This document shows, in pieces, positions 11,867 through 24,171 of a DNA stretch of 64,000 nt. The stretch spans positions 124,001 through 188,000 of the forward strand of contig VXCM01001014.1 of the NCBI GenBank assembly GCA_014773175.1, in the 5' to 3' direction. How positions within the stretch are numbered: position 1 is the first letter of the stretch; the number at the start of each line of letters is the position of its first letter. The position numbers were made by a program, and so were the translations under genes. The stretch is from Lucifuga dentata (taxonomy: Eukaryota; Chordata; Actinopteri; Ophidiiformes; Bythitidae). Below the pieces are notes generated by a model. That model saw nothing but the letters and a program-made list of their open reading frames with translations. It had not been told where the DNA came from and searched no databases.

Positions 11867-12835
11867 GTAAACAACTTACTGGCTAACAACTGCAACATCC
11901 TCATGGATATTCAGTGCCTTCACACTGACAATACCATCTGGAGGAAATAAGGAATTTTAATCGAACTTCTCTCAGTATTCTTGTTGTGCACAGATTTCAT
12001 GCTCCAATTAGATGGGGGTTGAGCAAGATACAAGCAGGGAGAAAACAAAAAAAAGCCGGGCTGGATGAAATCTACCCAGTTTGCATCAAGGACCCTGCCA
12101 AAGTACTCCGCATTACAAAAATGAGGTTGGCTAGGGTCACTGTCTTGGGAGGTATAATTATATCATAAAACTAAGCCTCTCAGTTCTAGATAATGGTAGA
12201 TAAACACAGTCTGATTTGTGACACTTCTCAAGTTCAAATCCAGAGCTATGCAGCTAACTCAATTAGCAAATGGAGGATCACACACACCCCTTAATAGGGA
12301 ATGGTGGGGATGAGCAAATTTGTTCCCAAAAATTAATTACCTATCACGTCTTGTGGTCATTAAAGTAGCAACTAATGGCACGGATAAGTACGCATTCAGC
12401 AAAGTGCTCATGTTCTATTGGAGATGTCAGTCATTTGCTTGACAGAGTAGCAGAGAAATGTTTGCTGTTGGCTCACGCCCTTTAAAAAGGCCCCAGAATG
12501 CAAATAAGGTCTTTAGCTTTGTCTCTCAGATGGTGTAATTTGGTTTAGGAGGCATATATAAATATCTGAGTGCCAAATTTTGGTCACTCAAAACATGTCC
12601 AAACAAAGCTGGGTACAAGAGGGCAATTAATAATGTACAGTTAGTCCTGACAGCATGTAATTGACAGCACACAAGCAAGCAGGGGGTTAATGTCATTTTG
12701 CATCTCCATTAACGCTGTTTTATTGAATAATACTTCAAACCTGTGCAGCAGTGACAATCATAAACTCTACATGAAATCAATGATGAGTTGTACACTAAAT
12801 CCATGGCTTACTTTCCTGTGGAGCCCAAATCAGTG
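10301..12835. other. spacer, nothing recognised except an AAGA repeat
   Basis: Mixed unique sequence. The 90-codon frame at 11085-11357 (+) and the 70-codon frame opposite (11021-11233) overlap and neither is recognisable. An octamer-like ATGCAAAT lies near 12498. Donor-like GCGGTAAGTTTT near 10370 lacks a supporting exon. Confidence 0.6.
11830..11866. repeat. (AAGA)n microsatellite
   Basis: Tetranucleotide repeat of about nine units. It accounts for the leucine/phenylalanine/serine-rich minus-strand frame at 11665-11904. Confidence 0.97.
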
Positions 12836-13062
12836 TGGCAGATATTATTGGTTGGTATTGGCAAATCACAGATGTGTCAGTATTAGCATATATTTTGGAA
12901 GAAATGCAAAAGTATATAAATTGTTAAAGTTTTATACATTTTGCTGTATTTCTATTTTTAGTATTTTGATATTTGGAATTTTTTACTGTTTGAGGGATAC
13001 AGTATTGGCCTCCAAAGACCAGTATCAGTTGGCTCTATATTTGGCTTTTAATTTGAATGCTA

Positions 13063-13065
<3 letters not shown>
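12836..13065. mobile_element. diverged teleost interspersed repeat
   Basis: Contains ATTATTGGTTGGTATTGG, TCAGTATTAGCATATATTTT and, near the end, CAGTATTGGCCTCCAAAGAC. These resemble a common fish repeat whose less decayed copies carry TATCGG phrases. A related fragment occurs at 48590-48670. The 125-codon frame 12690-13067 (+) runs through it and should not be taken as a gene. Superfamily unassigned. Confidence 0.45.

Positions 13066-13106
<41 letters not shown>
13066..13106. repeat. poly-A tract at the end of the repeat
   Basis: 41 consecutive A bases directly follow the interspersed repeat ending at 13065. A second A run of 24 lies at 13302-13325. Confidence 0.95.
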
Positions 13107-13107
<1 letters not shown>

Positions 13108-14596
13108 CCTATGATGTTGACAGTTTCACACTTTGAGTGGCTGAATGTACTGCTAACACACATCAATGTACTGTATGTATAAATGTATAACAATGGAATG
13201 AAAAAAGACTTTTGCTTTAATAAGCAAGTAGCTCTCAAAGGGAACATATACATATCCTTACTTTCATTTAGGGGTCATATGAAACCATTGCAATGGCATG
13301 TAAAAAAAAAAAAAAAAAAAAAAAACACTGACCCATTTCTACTCTCTCTTGCTGCAGCATTACTGTGCACATTGAGTGAAAATGAGTTGCTGTTGGTAGG
13401 TCTTTCTTTAACACCCCCTCCTGGGAAGGCTACTCTGTTCTGATTGGCCTGCTGTGTCAGGCCTGAGCTGGCAATAACCATGGACTGTGAAACACGGATG
13501 TGGTCAAACCCTTGCTCGCTTGCCATGTACTTAGTGGATGCTTCTAATGAGGTGTGTGGCATATTACACAAGTAAAGTACAAATCAAAAATGAAGCTTTC
13601 AGTGCAGTTTAGGACCTACAGCTTTATCTTTCTGGATGTGTTGCTATAGGTATGAATCTCAAATTCGGCAACTTTGACAATGTTCAGCACATACAGTATT
13701 TCCTACTATGTTCCATTGTAATAAGAAGGAGGTGTGTATCCTTTAACTAGTGACTTAGGAAAATATTAACATAAATATGAATAATGTTACTACTGAAAAC
13801 CCACTTAAAAAGTGTTTTCATGTTTTGCATGTAATTGATATCTCAGTACCATTGGAGATGCATCACAGTAAAATAACCTTGGAAAAACAACCACAAGTGA
13901 ACCACGAGTTGAAAAGAAGTTGTTGCATCCATGTATGATTCAAGGTGAGAACAGAATTGCAGTTTAAAGCAGTGTTACGGTTTTACATACTCAGGCTCTT
14001 TATCTCTCTAGTGAAATCATGCTTTTGACATTGCAACTGCTGTAAAGGGCACAATTCAATCCTGAAGAGATGAAGACAACTTTACACTGGTGACGCGCAA
14101 CTGCTCTGTGGCTGTGGCTACAGTACACAGGTATGGTATGGCAAGCGTGCGATAGAAACATGATCCTCAGCCACAAACGTGCCATGAAGTCTTGGGAATG
14201 TGAGTCCAGGAGCTGGGCTGAGCTGGACTAAGGCTTCAGTAAGAGGGTGCATTCATGGATTCTGTCCATGATGGAGTCCTTTTGATGAAATGAAATCATG
14301 GCAGGTAAACAGAGCTGAAACATCAGGCTTATTATCTGCTGTACTGTATGTATTCCCCTCCAAGCTCATTTTCACCTTATTTTTCTTTTCTTTGTTTCTT
14401 TCTCCACCTGAAGACTACAACTGTATCTAATGTAGCTAAGAGTATATTTAACATTTTTTTTTTTTAGGTTTTAATTAATTGTCCTATTGGATTTATTTTG
14501 AAGGCATGTTAAATGAAAAGAATCAGCCAATGGAACATGAAGAAATTAAATGCGACATCTGCATTTCTATTGAAATGCATATTTCTGTGGTCACTT
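13107..14596. other. spacer, nothing recognised
   Basis: Unique sequence with one 24-base A run. The 98-codon minus-strand frame at 13275-13571 starts in the A run (poly-F) and is not recognisable. No RNA gene or intact element seen. Confidence 0.65.
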
Positions 14597-14619
14597 AATA
14601 TATATATATATATATACTG

Positions 14620-14668
<49 letters not shown>

Positions 14669-14669
14669 C
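14597..14669. repeat. compound (TA)n(CA)n(TA)n microsatellite
   Basis: TA repeat, short ACTGTATA link, CA repeat of about 19 units, then TA again. Confidence 0.97.
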
Positions 14670-15235
14670 AACTTGGTATGTTTTACTAAATGAAGAAAAC
14701 TTGATTTTGGCTAGGTGAGCATGTTTTCTGGAGTTGCCCTACTTTTTTGAAAGATATCAATTCAAGGAATGAAGACTTGTCTAAACACATGAATTCTCCA
14801 TGCATAATTCACAAACCAACATTAACATAACTCACAAAGTTCATACCTAAAATATGTACTTTAATATGTACTTTAAACAATGTCGCCAATCTAACCTCAG
14901 AATGAGTTCTTTTTGGGTTTTATTTTGTGTTTTAGTTTGGTTTTGCATGCTCAACTGACAGTTTCTTTTTTAAAATTATTATTATTTTAGAGATGCGATA
15001 TCTACACATTCAAACTATCCATCCAGTAAGGGTTAGATTATTGAAATCACAACAGGAAGTAATATTTCTAACCACACTTATCCAATTCAGCTAATAATCA
15101 TCTCTTAGACCACGACAAACTGCTGGCCTTTCAAACACATACACTTTGCATTTAGGCAACATCAAAAGTTATGCCAACATCAAAAAAAAAAAAAAAAAAA
15201 ATTGAGAACACACTCATGAAGGTCTGAGCTGTGAA
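14670..15235. other. AT-rich spacer
   Basis: AT-rich unique sequence ending at a 20-base A run (15182-15201). Nothing else recognised. Confidence 0.7.
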
Positions 15236-15545
15236 TACAATGTAGTCTACATGCTGGCAGGTTGTTTGTTTACACGTGGCCTGAGATAATTAGCCCAGAA
15301 GTAATGACTGCTCTCTGATGACAGCCGCTGAAACTCAATCTCCCGCTGTGACATGCTCTCCCTGTCACTCTCCCCTGCCCAACAACTGCAGAGGGGTTAT
15401 TTTTTGCCCCGGCTGCTAGCGGGGCTAGCCTGGCGCCAGCCCCTGGGACCTGATGGGCTCAAGGGGGGTGACAGGGCTGACTCTGCCATTCGCCCTTTAA
15501 CCTCCCACGCCCTGCCACTACCAAATGGCACTTGGAACTAGACAG
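15236..15545. promoter_or_regulatory. GC-rich candidate regulatory island
   Basis: Sharp rise in GC relative to both flanks. It contains CTGGCGCCAG, a perfect 10-bp palindrome at about 15431, within an imperfect palindrome GGGGCT...AGCCCC. Earlier it has GAGATAATTAGCCCAGAAG, a homeodomain-type core. The 62-codon frame at 15353-15541 (+) is unrecognised. Together these suggest a cis-regulatory element rather than an exon. Confidence 0.35.
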
Positions 15546-17035
15546 AAAACACTGTGTGAACCTGTCATGCTGTCCCCTATCCTCCAAACAGAACAAACTC
15601 TCAAGCTTTTATCATACTTTTGGTGCTAGTTAGAAAACCAGAGTACAAAGTGGTAACCACTGGCATTTAACCAGCGTTGAATGTTGTTGCCATAGTGGAA
15701 ATAGTTGCTACAGAGGACAGTGAGGTGAGACACAGATAACACTCATGTTACTTGAGTCCAGCATAAGTCTTTGGACATTTCTGGCATCTCGGACTGGATC
15801 TCAGCCACTAGATATCAATTTTGTTTGTTTGTTTGTTTGCCTATCATAAAATATGTGGTTCTCTTGCTGGTCCACCTTTTGGAATTTCTCCTTAGCAAGA
15901 CAAAATATCTAAAGCATCTTTCACCTAAATTTTGAATCAAATGGCTGTGTAATGTTGCTCATAGTGATGTGATGAACTGACAAAGAATAAACACCCAACT
16001 CTTGAGCTATGCAGAGCTTTTAGCAGCTTTAAGCTCATTGTTTTGGTTACGCGGCTGTCTAACACACCATATTGCTGCCTCTCAACAGTTCTCACCACTG
16101 TTGCTATAAAACCAGGCAGCAACTTCCAGCAAGCAAGCTCTGATAAGCCAACTGTACACCATCTATCTAACAAAGAATGCTTGAGAGGGTGATGTGGTGA
16201 AAATGGTCAGGTACCTAGCACATTAAAAACCTAGTTGGTGCAGATCAAAAGAGATTTTCAGCCTTATAATCCTTACATGGACAGAGTCATAACTCCTGTT
16301 GCTACATTAGCATCATATTGGAGTCTGCTGGATGTTCAAGTAAGCAAGTGTTTCAAACACATTGGCCATAACAACATGATAAAGCAAGGACATGTCAGCG
16401 GCTTTGGTCTGTCCACTAATTTTGTTTTTCAGTCACCTAGTGGCCAAAGTGATTAATGCAGCTTTAAGTTTTTCCTGCCCAACTTTTAAAAATATTTATG
16501 TCTCCTTTTAAAAATTGGTATCTCTCTACCTTGTCTATCTTATTTTCTCAGCACTATAAACAGAAGATAATGGTCCCACTCCTGTGTATAAAAAATTGTC
16601 AAAATCCTATTGATTAGTTAGATGTTCAGTGTTTTAGTCTTAAGCTCCTCTCAGTAGATTCTTACCAGTATGAAGTCGGCTGAAAAAACTCCTTTAAACT
16701 AAAATCCTTAACTTTACATATGTTGTAAGGCTGTATTGTTGTACTTGTTAGGTTGTCATTTGGACTCACTTGTGTCTAGCAAGTCAGGACGGGTGTAGTA
16801 TAAGAACAGTGTTCAGCTAAATTTAATCTGGGATCCACAAAACTGAGAAATACTGAATACCGTCCTTATACCGCACCCATCTTGCAAATCTCCTCGAATG
16901 ACTTGAACTCAGGTTGTGACTACAGTGTATGCAGTCTCATCGCGTTTTCACCGAGTCACGGGTATGAAGTCTCAAACATTCTCATCAAGTCATCACTGTA
17001 ATGACGAGATGATCTGAAAAGTTTTCTAAACAGTA
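15546..17035. other. spacer, possible old DNA-element relic at 15.9-16.5 kb
   Basis: Unique sequence with a short (GTTT)n at about 15818-15839. The phrase CCTAGTGGCCAAAGTG followed by TTAATGCAGCTTTAAG at about 16436-16470 resembles the end of fish non-autonomous DNA elements, but I could not find a matching left terminus. No gene is recognised. Confidence 0.45.
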
Positions 17036-18767
17036 CTTCAGTTACATCTACTATGTCTCTGAGGGCAGCAGCTGCCAATGTGCCGCAGTGTAACAAAAAG
17101 CCACCCTGCTTGATCTTCCTCAAATCTAAAGCAAACAGGCACGGCGTGGCAACTGTGCTTCTTTGGTCCTTGCAGATTTAGAGGGAAAACACTGACTTTC
17201 CCAGAGCAGCTATCAAAGCTTTGCTGCCCGCCAAGTGCAAAGGCCTCAGAATCCGTGGCACTTGTCGAGGGTGAGGAACCTGGCCCGCTCCCAGTCGGTG
17301 TCTGAGTCAACAACCGAGGGACGAATTTCGAGAATATGCATCTTTTTTATGTCCTTTTTTAAGACCTTAACTACTCTGACCAAACCTTCTCAACAAATTT
17401 AAAACTTTGACACTTGCACCATCATCTAAATTTGGAAGCTATTATGCACGGAGTTCGGATGACTCAGACTATAAGGAATGTCACTGCTCAAGCAACTAAA
17501 AGACAGCATGCCGCAGACGTACGTCGTTCTTTGAAGACGATCCCATGTCTCCAGTTGTCAGTTGTTTTTTGGTTCCCTGAAAATGTTCTTCTGTAGCTAA
17601 GGAGGAGGACACTGCTACTGAATGACATTTGAATCATGTTTCTGGTGCTGAAACAAGAAACTGTACGTACCGCAGGTGTATTTCAGGATTGTTTATTGAG
17701 CTTGTCACAGTGTTGTGTGTGTGTATTTTAAGACTTGTAAACTGTGATCTTCTTTCGGCGTGGAACTGATTTTGCACACTTGATATTGGAAAAAAATCAT
17801 CTTTTCGGAAAGATTAATGCAAATCTGCACACCAGATGCTGATTTTACAGTGACAACGTATTTGTAGCCAAGTTGTTTTTAGGCTTAGTCCGAGGGGCGA
17901 CTGTCTTTAAAATGTCTCATTGATTTACTGTGAAATATTTAAACATGTGATTAACATCAGTGGTTTAAATACATAACACATATTTATAGCTTCAAAATGA
18001 CAACAAACTGTTTTGCTCAAACGATTTATTGGGAATAAATCTTGTGCACTTGATAAGTCCAGGTTATTGTGTACAGTAGAAACTGTGACATGAGGCCATG
18101 ATGTCCAACACATATCTCTTTTCCTCTCAAAGGTTTAGAGGTTACATCCTTGCTCTTGAAAGGCAGACACTAACATTTAAAAGGCCTGAAGGACTGAGGG
18201 GTTGCCACTTGTGACCTCCAAATGGTATTCATTCCTTGTCGGTCTTGTGTGTGAAACATTTCTGTTGACACCCTGCAATGCAGTGTTGATGAGTTAATCT
18301 AGCAGCTGAGTGTGTCCTTTAACTACACCCAGCCCCCTGTAGCTTTTCACAAAAAAACACCCCTTATCTCTACGGGAGACGGACAAAATCGAGTCCCTGG
18401 TGGCCATAAATCCTCAAGATACTATCAGAAGGAGTGGCAAAACACGGACTCCTTTCCATTGTTGTCTTGTGTGTGCAAATGCCTGTTCGCACACGCCATC
18501 TTGTTCAAGACCGGAAGAATAGATTTTTACTCTTAATCAGGCATCCAGTGTAATGAGGAGTTGGAGGGTGTTTTGCACATTTGTGAGTTGTGTTGGGGCT
18601 GTATAACAGAAGGGAACATTCCTCTAGTTAAATTGAACAGGTTTGGCTACCTGCTACAATATGCTATAATGCAAAAGATCCCCTATGAGAAACAAGAAAA
18701 ATATTATGTTATTACACTTTTCTAGAATGAAGTTAAAAAAACAATGCATAAAATCTAACCACAACAA
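17036..18767. other. mixed spacer with two complex blocks
   Basis: Complex, less AT-rich blocks at about 17040-17330 and 18120-18550 could be regulatory, but no clear motif clusters stand out. The 91-codon frame at 17038-17313 (minus) and 74-codon frame at 18312-18536 (+) match nothing I know. Confidence 0.5.
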
Positions 18768-19086
18768 AACACCACCTGACCACACACCAGTGATTTTGCA
18801 TGTTTTGAGTCCAATAAATACAACTTGTATAAACGTTACAATACTGTTAAACATTTTCTAAAACATGCTATGGGAGCAGTAAAATTTAGAATTTTCCCTC
18901 CTACCTTTCAGATTTGCCAGTGATTGCAGTTCATTCCAGTGCACTATTAAAATCAACTTGTAGAGCCTTGAAACATGCTTGAGAAAATATAATAAGATTT
19001 TATGTTTTGGAAAATTGTTGGCAGTAACATAACCTGTATGTATTTATTGGGCTGAAACATGCGAAATCATCTGTATGGTCCTTTAA
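18768..19086 (-). mobile_element. TTAA-type MITE, copy 3 (internally deleted, inverted)
   Basis: The right end reads GGTCCTTTAA with GCTGAAACATGCGAAATC just inside, the complement of the left end of copies 1 and 2. The interior GCACTATTAAAATCAACTTG is the reverse complement of the core of copies 1 and 2, so this copy lies in the opposite orientation. About half the length is missing, and the left terminal repeat is eroded (start approximate). The TTAA target site is visible only at the right (19083-19086). Confidence 0.75.
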
Positions 19087-19199
19087 AACTACTAATTTGT
19101 TCTAGTTTTGTTGACCTATAAGGTGCTTAAATTTAAGTGGTTGATGTCTTTTCAAAAGGATGATACATTTATGCTTGTAAAAACAACATTTTAGCAAAA

Positions 19200-19749
19200 G
19201 TATCTTTCATGTTTATAGAGTTAAAGTGAGGTACTCAAATCAAAAATAATCATGATAATCAAATGTCAAACAATTTTCTAGAATCAGGTGCAGTAAACTC
19301 CCTTATTCAGACTTTAGTGCATTGATAACCCTTATTCTGAGTCGTTTCTATTACTGGTGCATTTTGAGAAAAGTTCATAACAAGATGATTTGTAGTGGAA
19401 ATGGGTTGAATTTTTTCATGGGTCTGATTTTTTTTTTTTTTTTTTTTNTTTTTTTTTTTTTTTTTTTAAATAAAACAAAGCCACCTTGTTTTCCTCACAA
19501 TAGATGTTTGGGATATTAATTTTTCAACCCTTCAACCCTTGCTTCTATTCAGCTCTAGCTTAAAAACTAAGATAAATAAAGATGAATTACTTTGTTAAGA
19601 GCGTAACAACCTAGTGCACATGTTGCTTGATTAAACAAATCAGAAGAATTTTAGTCAGATAAGAGAAAAGTAAGATTAAATCATCTGAAAACAAGATCTT
19701 TTCTCTATCGTAGATCTTTCATGTTTTTTGGGGTTTTTTTTTTCCAGTG
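19200..19749. mobile_element. degenerate CACTGCAAAAA-family repeat
   Basis: Ends in a T run followed by CCAGTG, matching the TTTTTGCAGTG right terminus of a common fish non-autonomous family. Interior phrases (ACAAAGCCACCTTGTTTTCC, TTCAGCTCTAGCTTAAAA, GGATCATCT-like) align with the relic at 38890-39289. A long T tract (19431-19467) with one N at 19448 interrupts it. Left end not defined. Confidence 0.5.
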
Positions 19750-19829
19750 TTGGGTAAATGAAGGGCATCACAAAAATCTCACGCCTCTTCCTCACACTTA
19801 GATTTCCTAAAAATTCAGCTTAGATCAGG

Positions 19830-20340
19830 TTTTTGGGAAATCTTAATTGGTTGACCACTTTCACTCTTCTCTCTTCAACCCTGGCCTCTCAGCCTGTGGT
19901 CCCAGAGGAGGTGACAGGAATGGGCCGCATTAGCGGTGTATATTACTTTAACCATCCTGGAGCGGGTCCAGAGTTGCCTGAGATCAGGACAACAAAAATA
20001 GGCTTAGAATATGCCCAGCCATGAATATGAAATCCACACTAAGGCTCACTGCCTTATTGTATGTGTGGGCCGCACTGAGGATATCGCTTACTTCTCAGAA
20101 TCATCTTGTAACATGGGCTTATTAGACAGCCTTAATAAGGACATCTGACAGCTGAGGCAAGTTCTTCACAAACGACACCAGTGTGGGTTTTAACATAGTG
20201 ACGAGGTGGCTGCTCTGAGAATGCAGAAGGCATGACTGAAAATGTTTCCATCAGCAGAACACTTATTAAGATAACGGGTTTTGCAGAATCCCCCTCGTGC
20301 TGAAAATAAACATGTATTAGTGTAACAATAAACAGCAAAA
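19830..20340. promoter_or_regulatory. candidate cis-regulatory island
   Basis: About 500 bp of unique, complex sequence directly beside the repeat above, including GGAATGGGCCGCATTAGCGG and TTATTAGACAGCCTTAATAA. The 63-codon + frame (19833-20024) and 68-codon minus frame (20132-20338) do not join into a plausible exon. Evidence is composition only. Confidence 0.35.
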
Positions 20341-20924
20341 AATCACCGGCAACAAACGAGAAAAATGTTATGTGAAACTCTAGGAAAAAAATCTACAAAT
20401 GGGTTAAGTGAAAATGATTGTATAAGAGATTTTGAAAACAAAACAAAACAAAACAAAACATTATTTAAACATTATTTAGACTGGATACTTTTCTAAGATA
20501 GTGGAGTTCAAGATTATTTTGCATGCATAACAAAAATTAAGATTGAGTTCTTTTGTGTCAAGATTTCATGCCATTTTTGAATTCCTATTTATATTCCTAT
20601 TTATGTGGTGTAAGAACATAATACAACACAGTGCATCATTATTTAGGAAATAAAATCCCAATGAATCCTAATGAAAGTCTCAAAACTTTAATGTTTTATC
20701 TCTTGTCTGGTTGCTTTGACTTTGATTCTAATTGATCACAGTTCTTATTCTACTGTTGCACTAATAACTCCAGATCAAAGTGTCGCCAAAATTCAGAAGG
20801 CAACATTATGTCAAACGTTACAGTTCTGATTAAACACTGCTGCATTCTGATAAAAGTCAGGTCAGAACAACAAGACAAATGTTGTTGTTAATAAGATTTT
20901 TTTTTCTTCTTCTTTTTTGTCCAG
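20341..20924. other. AT-rich spacer with (AAAAC)n
   Basis: AT-rich unique sequence. A pentanucleotide AAAAC repeat of about five units lies at 20436-20460. Confidence 0.8.
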
Positions 20925-21440
20925 TGAGTGCCGGCAAGTAAATTTTTCACTGTGGGAAAATTCTTATCCTCAACAGGGAGCCTCCTGAGGAGGGAGGAGG
21001 AGTTTGCATGCAAGCGAGATCAGAAGGTGGTAATGACCAGTGTATTCTTTCACACTGACAGCTCCTCTGACATCTTGGAATTTATCTCTTGCAGCACATT
21101 TTCACGGGCTTAAGACAGCAGCCTGGTTGCCTCACGGATATATCTCACTTACTGTACGGGCAGAAACAGCTGTAAATAGAGGCTGAAGAGGGAACGTGAT
21201 GGCTGACATTTGTTTATGCTTTGACACACAAAAGTATGTGCAGCATCTTCCAAAGGTCCTCTGCGAGTGCCACCTTTTTTGGTTTAAAGGGAAATTGATT
21301 TGTTTACATGGTGAACTCATGAAGCCTGCAGGCTTCTTACTGACAGTTTGACACCTTCGGAGCAAAGGTGAATGGCAAGAGTGGCGCTATCAACAGCCTT
21401 AGCTTATTAGCTTGCTTCTTGACACGAGGTCCATCCGGGC
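20925..21440. promoter_or_regulatory. candidate cis-regulatory island
   Basis: Complex unique block with CACTGTGGGAAAATTC, the purine-rich stretch CCTGAGGAGGGAGGAGG, GTTTGCATGCAAGC and later ACTCATGAAGCCTGCAGGC. No simple repeats until the A run at 21464. Short frames on both strands are unrecognised. Confidence 0.35.
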
Positions 21441-22769
21441 CCATACTAAGGGATGAGCAATGCAAAAAAAAAAAAAAAAAAAAAGAAAACAATCAATCAA
21501 TCCAGCCTCTTATGATGTCTATAAATGCAAATAATGTGACTCAGTTAAGCCTCTTCAGTTTCATGTCAGAAATCAAACATTATACGTTGAAGTTAACGTA
21601 AGATTTTAGGAGTTAATGTCCAAAAGATTTTACTATTTCTCCCATGAGTTTGATGTGATGTGAAAATGCTAACGTCATGGAGCTCTAACAGAATCATCTC
21701 GTCATCTTGACTTCCTGCTTCTGCGGTGCATGAAAGAATCAGTTGCGGTTGCAATAGCTCACAATCCGTGCAAGAATTCTGTGCATGCCTTTCCTCAAAT
21801 GGCGTACTTCCTCTCATAAGCAAATTAAGCAGCGAGTCGTGTATATTCAGCCTTTAACCAACAACAATTCTATCAATTCCATCTATGTATAAGGCTTCCT
21901 CCACATTTTTTTTTCAAAAACTGAAGTAATATAAACATACTGAATAAGTCGGATGATGAAATCTACACAAAACTGCAACATTTTCAAATTAATAAAACAG
22001 CAGGATTTTAGCATGTTAAACATTATTTTATTCTTAATGCATGTTCTGTGGTGCTAGTTACTGGAATTTATGAGTCATCTTGTTTTTTTGTATTTTTGTT
22101 TCTGTACCAAATGCCAGAAAGTAGGAAGGTGTATTTCTGCAGGAGTCCAGTTGTTCTTGTCTTTAACACAGACACTCAGGCCACAACTTGAGCCCATTTG
22201 TTATCTGTTGCCTCGGCACAAAGTTATTTAGCCTGTCAGCAGAATGATAAACTCTCCCCTGCCATGGGTGTCACTTCGACAGCTAGCTCTCACATTAGCC
22301 AATAAACCTGTACAGCGGATGAAGAGTTCGACTCCAAAATAAGATAGCAGCCACTTTGAAAAAAGTGATACAGAATGATCAATAACAGAATGAACAGAAA
22401 TGATGGTGATTTCTCAAGACTAGAAGGTAACCCTAAGGCCTAGTGTTGATAAAATGTTAACATTTACAGACTGGACCTGCTATGATTTAGAAATAACAGA
22501 TCCACTCATTTAGAATAGTTGAGCTGGATGTATTATATAGACACCTCTTAAATATGTTTCTATGAATTCTTTAGATTTCTGCTTGTGAAATGTGCTGAGG
22601 TTCTGGATATTGTACACAAAGATGTTGTGCCTGGTAGTGCCATTAATCACATTTAACCTGACATTATGGGGCTTCTTTATTGGAAGTTACAGTTTGACTT
22701 GGGGTTAGGTCACAGGAAACTTTGTTACAGCTCTTCCAAACAGTTTCTGAATCTCCCCTCCCCCCCCCC
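21441..22769. other. spacer leading to an assembly gap
   Basis: A run at 21464-21484, then unique sequence. A more complex patch at about 22190-22340 includes TGCCATGGGTGTCACTTCG. It ends in a C run (22760-22769) that abuts the gap. Confidence 0.65.
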
Positions 22770-22958
22770 NNNNNNNNNNNNNNNNNNNNNNNNNNNNNNN
22801 NNNNNNNNNNNNNNNNNNNNNNNNNNNNNNNNNNNNNNNNNNNNNNNNNNNNNNNNNNNNNNNNNNNNNNNNNNNNNNNNNNNNNNNNNNNNNNNNNNNN
22901 NNNNNNNNNNNNNNNNNNNNNNNNNNNNNNNNNNNNNNNNNNNNNNNNNNNNNNNNNN
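22770..22958. other. assembly gap, 189 N
   Basis: Run of N flanked by C runs on both sides, so a poly-C or GC-rich tract probably caused the break. True content and length are unknown. Open frames spanning it are artefacts. Confidence 0.99.
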
Positions 22959-22959
22959 C

Positions 22960-23330
22960 CCCATTAAACCAGAAGGGTGTTTTGACAGTGGCCAGTTGAT
23001 TGAAATTCCCTCTGTTTTATTGCCCTGCCCCTGACGAGGTGATTTTTTTGTGATCCATATCCCATGTCATTAGAGCCAGGAAGTAAGTGGCGTATTTCTC
23101 ATCAGGCTAGCTGAGTGTGGAAATTGCCACCTCTGACTGATTAGCTTCCTGTCACCAAGGGGTTATAAATGCTCTTCCTCATGCCACTCCATGGGTCTCG
23201 CGTGCAGAAACTTCACTGCTTCGGTCGAGCTTCATTACTTCAGTCAAGCTTTCCTCTGGTTTAACATGGGGGGACATCCTGCTCAGTGATGCTGGAGGGG
23301 GGCCAAAGAGGGGATAGTCAGACCAGGTAA
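22960..23330. promoter_or_regulatory. candidate cis-regulatory island, source of a local duplication
   Basis: Unique complex sequence immediately right of the gap. Part of it (23066-23143) is repeated inside the MITE at 24008-24084. It also holds a local near-repeat: TTCGGTCGAGCTTCATTACT is followed at once by TCAGTCAAGCTTTCCTC. Confidence 0.35.
23066..23143 (+). repeat. direct duplication, unique-locus copy
   Basis: About 78 bp that recurs in the same orientation at 24008-24084 with a handful of substitutions and one single-base gap. The shared core includes ATCAGGCTAGCTGAGTGTGG. Because this copy sits in unique sequence and the other interrupts a transposon, this is the likely source. Confidence 0.9.
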
Positions 23331-23518
23331 CCATCATAGAGATTCCTCAGGCTAAGGGACAAACTATCTCCTGACTTTTAATTTAACGTAATCTCATATA
23401 CCAATAGTTCCTATGCATACTTATTTATCTAAAACTCCCTGCACATAGTACATTCATCCTCCTGTGGAGTGTACGTAAGTATTCTTATCCTTTATCTGTA
23501 TCTCTATATCTAACTGTT

Positions 23519-24171
23519 TTAAAGGAACATATCAGTGGTTTTGCATGTTTGAGCCCAATAAATACCACCCATATACACGTTAAGTCATGTCAACCATTTT
23601 CCAAAACGTGAAAATGTATTTTAGTTTTTTGTTATTTTGCCATAAGCTTTCAAGTTCAAATACTGAGGTAACAATACATCTTAAAATTCAATGTTTTGCC
23701 TGCAAACACTTATGCACAATTGTGAAGGCAAGGTTGTTATTTCTCTGTAAAAGCAGTCTTTCCTCCTTCCTCCCCTTTCTCTGTTTACCTGGTGGAGACA
23801 TACATTTTTTTCCATGCAGCTCCATGTTAGATCGGTTAAATTAAATAACTTCAACAAAACGTTTAATAGCCATTGTGTTCGCTGGGATGATTATGTATCC
23901 CAACACATTTCAAGTCTTTACAAGTTGATTTTAATAGTGTACCGGGATGAACTGAAACCAATGGCTTTCTGGAAGGTAGGAAAAAAATTCTAAAACTTAC
24001 TGCTCTCGTCATTAGAGCCAGGGAGTAAGCGGCATTTTCTCATCAGGCTAGCTGAGTGTGGAAATTGCCACCTCTGATTGATCATTAAAGGAAATGTTGT
24101 CAGTAACGTAACATGTATGCGAGTTGTATGTTTAGGCTCAAACATGCAAAATCACGAGTTAGGTCCTTTAA
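23519..24171 (+). mobile_element. TTAA-type MITE, copy 1 (with inserted local DNA)
   Basis: It opens TTAAAGGAACATATCAGTGG and continues TTTTGCATGTTTGAGCC; it closes GGCTCAAACATGCAAAATC with CCTTTAA. These ends form imperfect inverted repeats of about 33 bp next to TTAA at each end. TTAA target sites suggest the piggyBac or Kolobok superfamilies. No transposase is present: the 85-codon frame at 23587-23844 is unrecognised. Aligning to copy 2 shows an extra block of about 77 bp at 24008-24084. Confidence 0.85.
24008..24084 (+). repeat. direct duplication, copy inside the MITE
   Basis: Near-identical to 23066-23143 and absent at the equivalent place in copy 2, where the sequence runs from ACTGCCCCAGTAG almost directly into GGAAATTGTGGTCACTAACG. 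The block therefore looks inserted after the MITE arrived. Confidence 0.85.

Noticed and set aside
12225..12245. AGTTCAAATCC, resembling a tRNA T-arm (B box)
   Set aside because: No acceptor, D or anticodon stems upstream at the right spacing.
12690..13067. 125-codon + frame with hydrophobic C-terminus
   Set aside because: Its second half lies in an interspersed repeat (12836-13065).
22666..23034. Frames spanning the 189-N gap
   Set aside because: Made mainly of unknown residues; same for 62416-62807 across the second gap.
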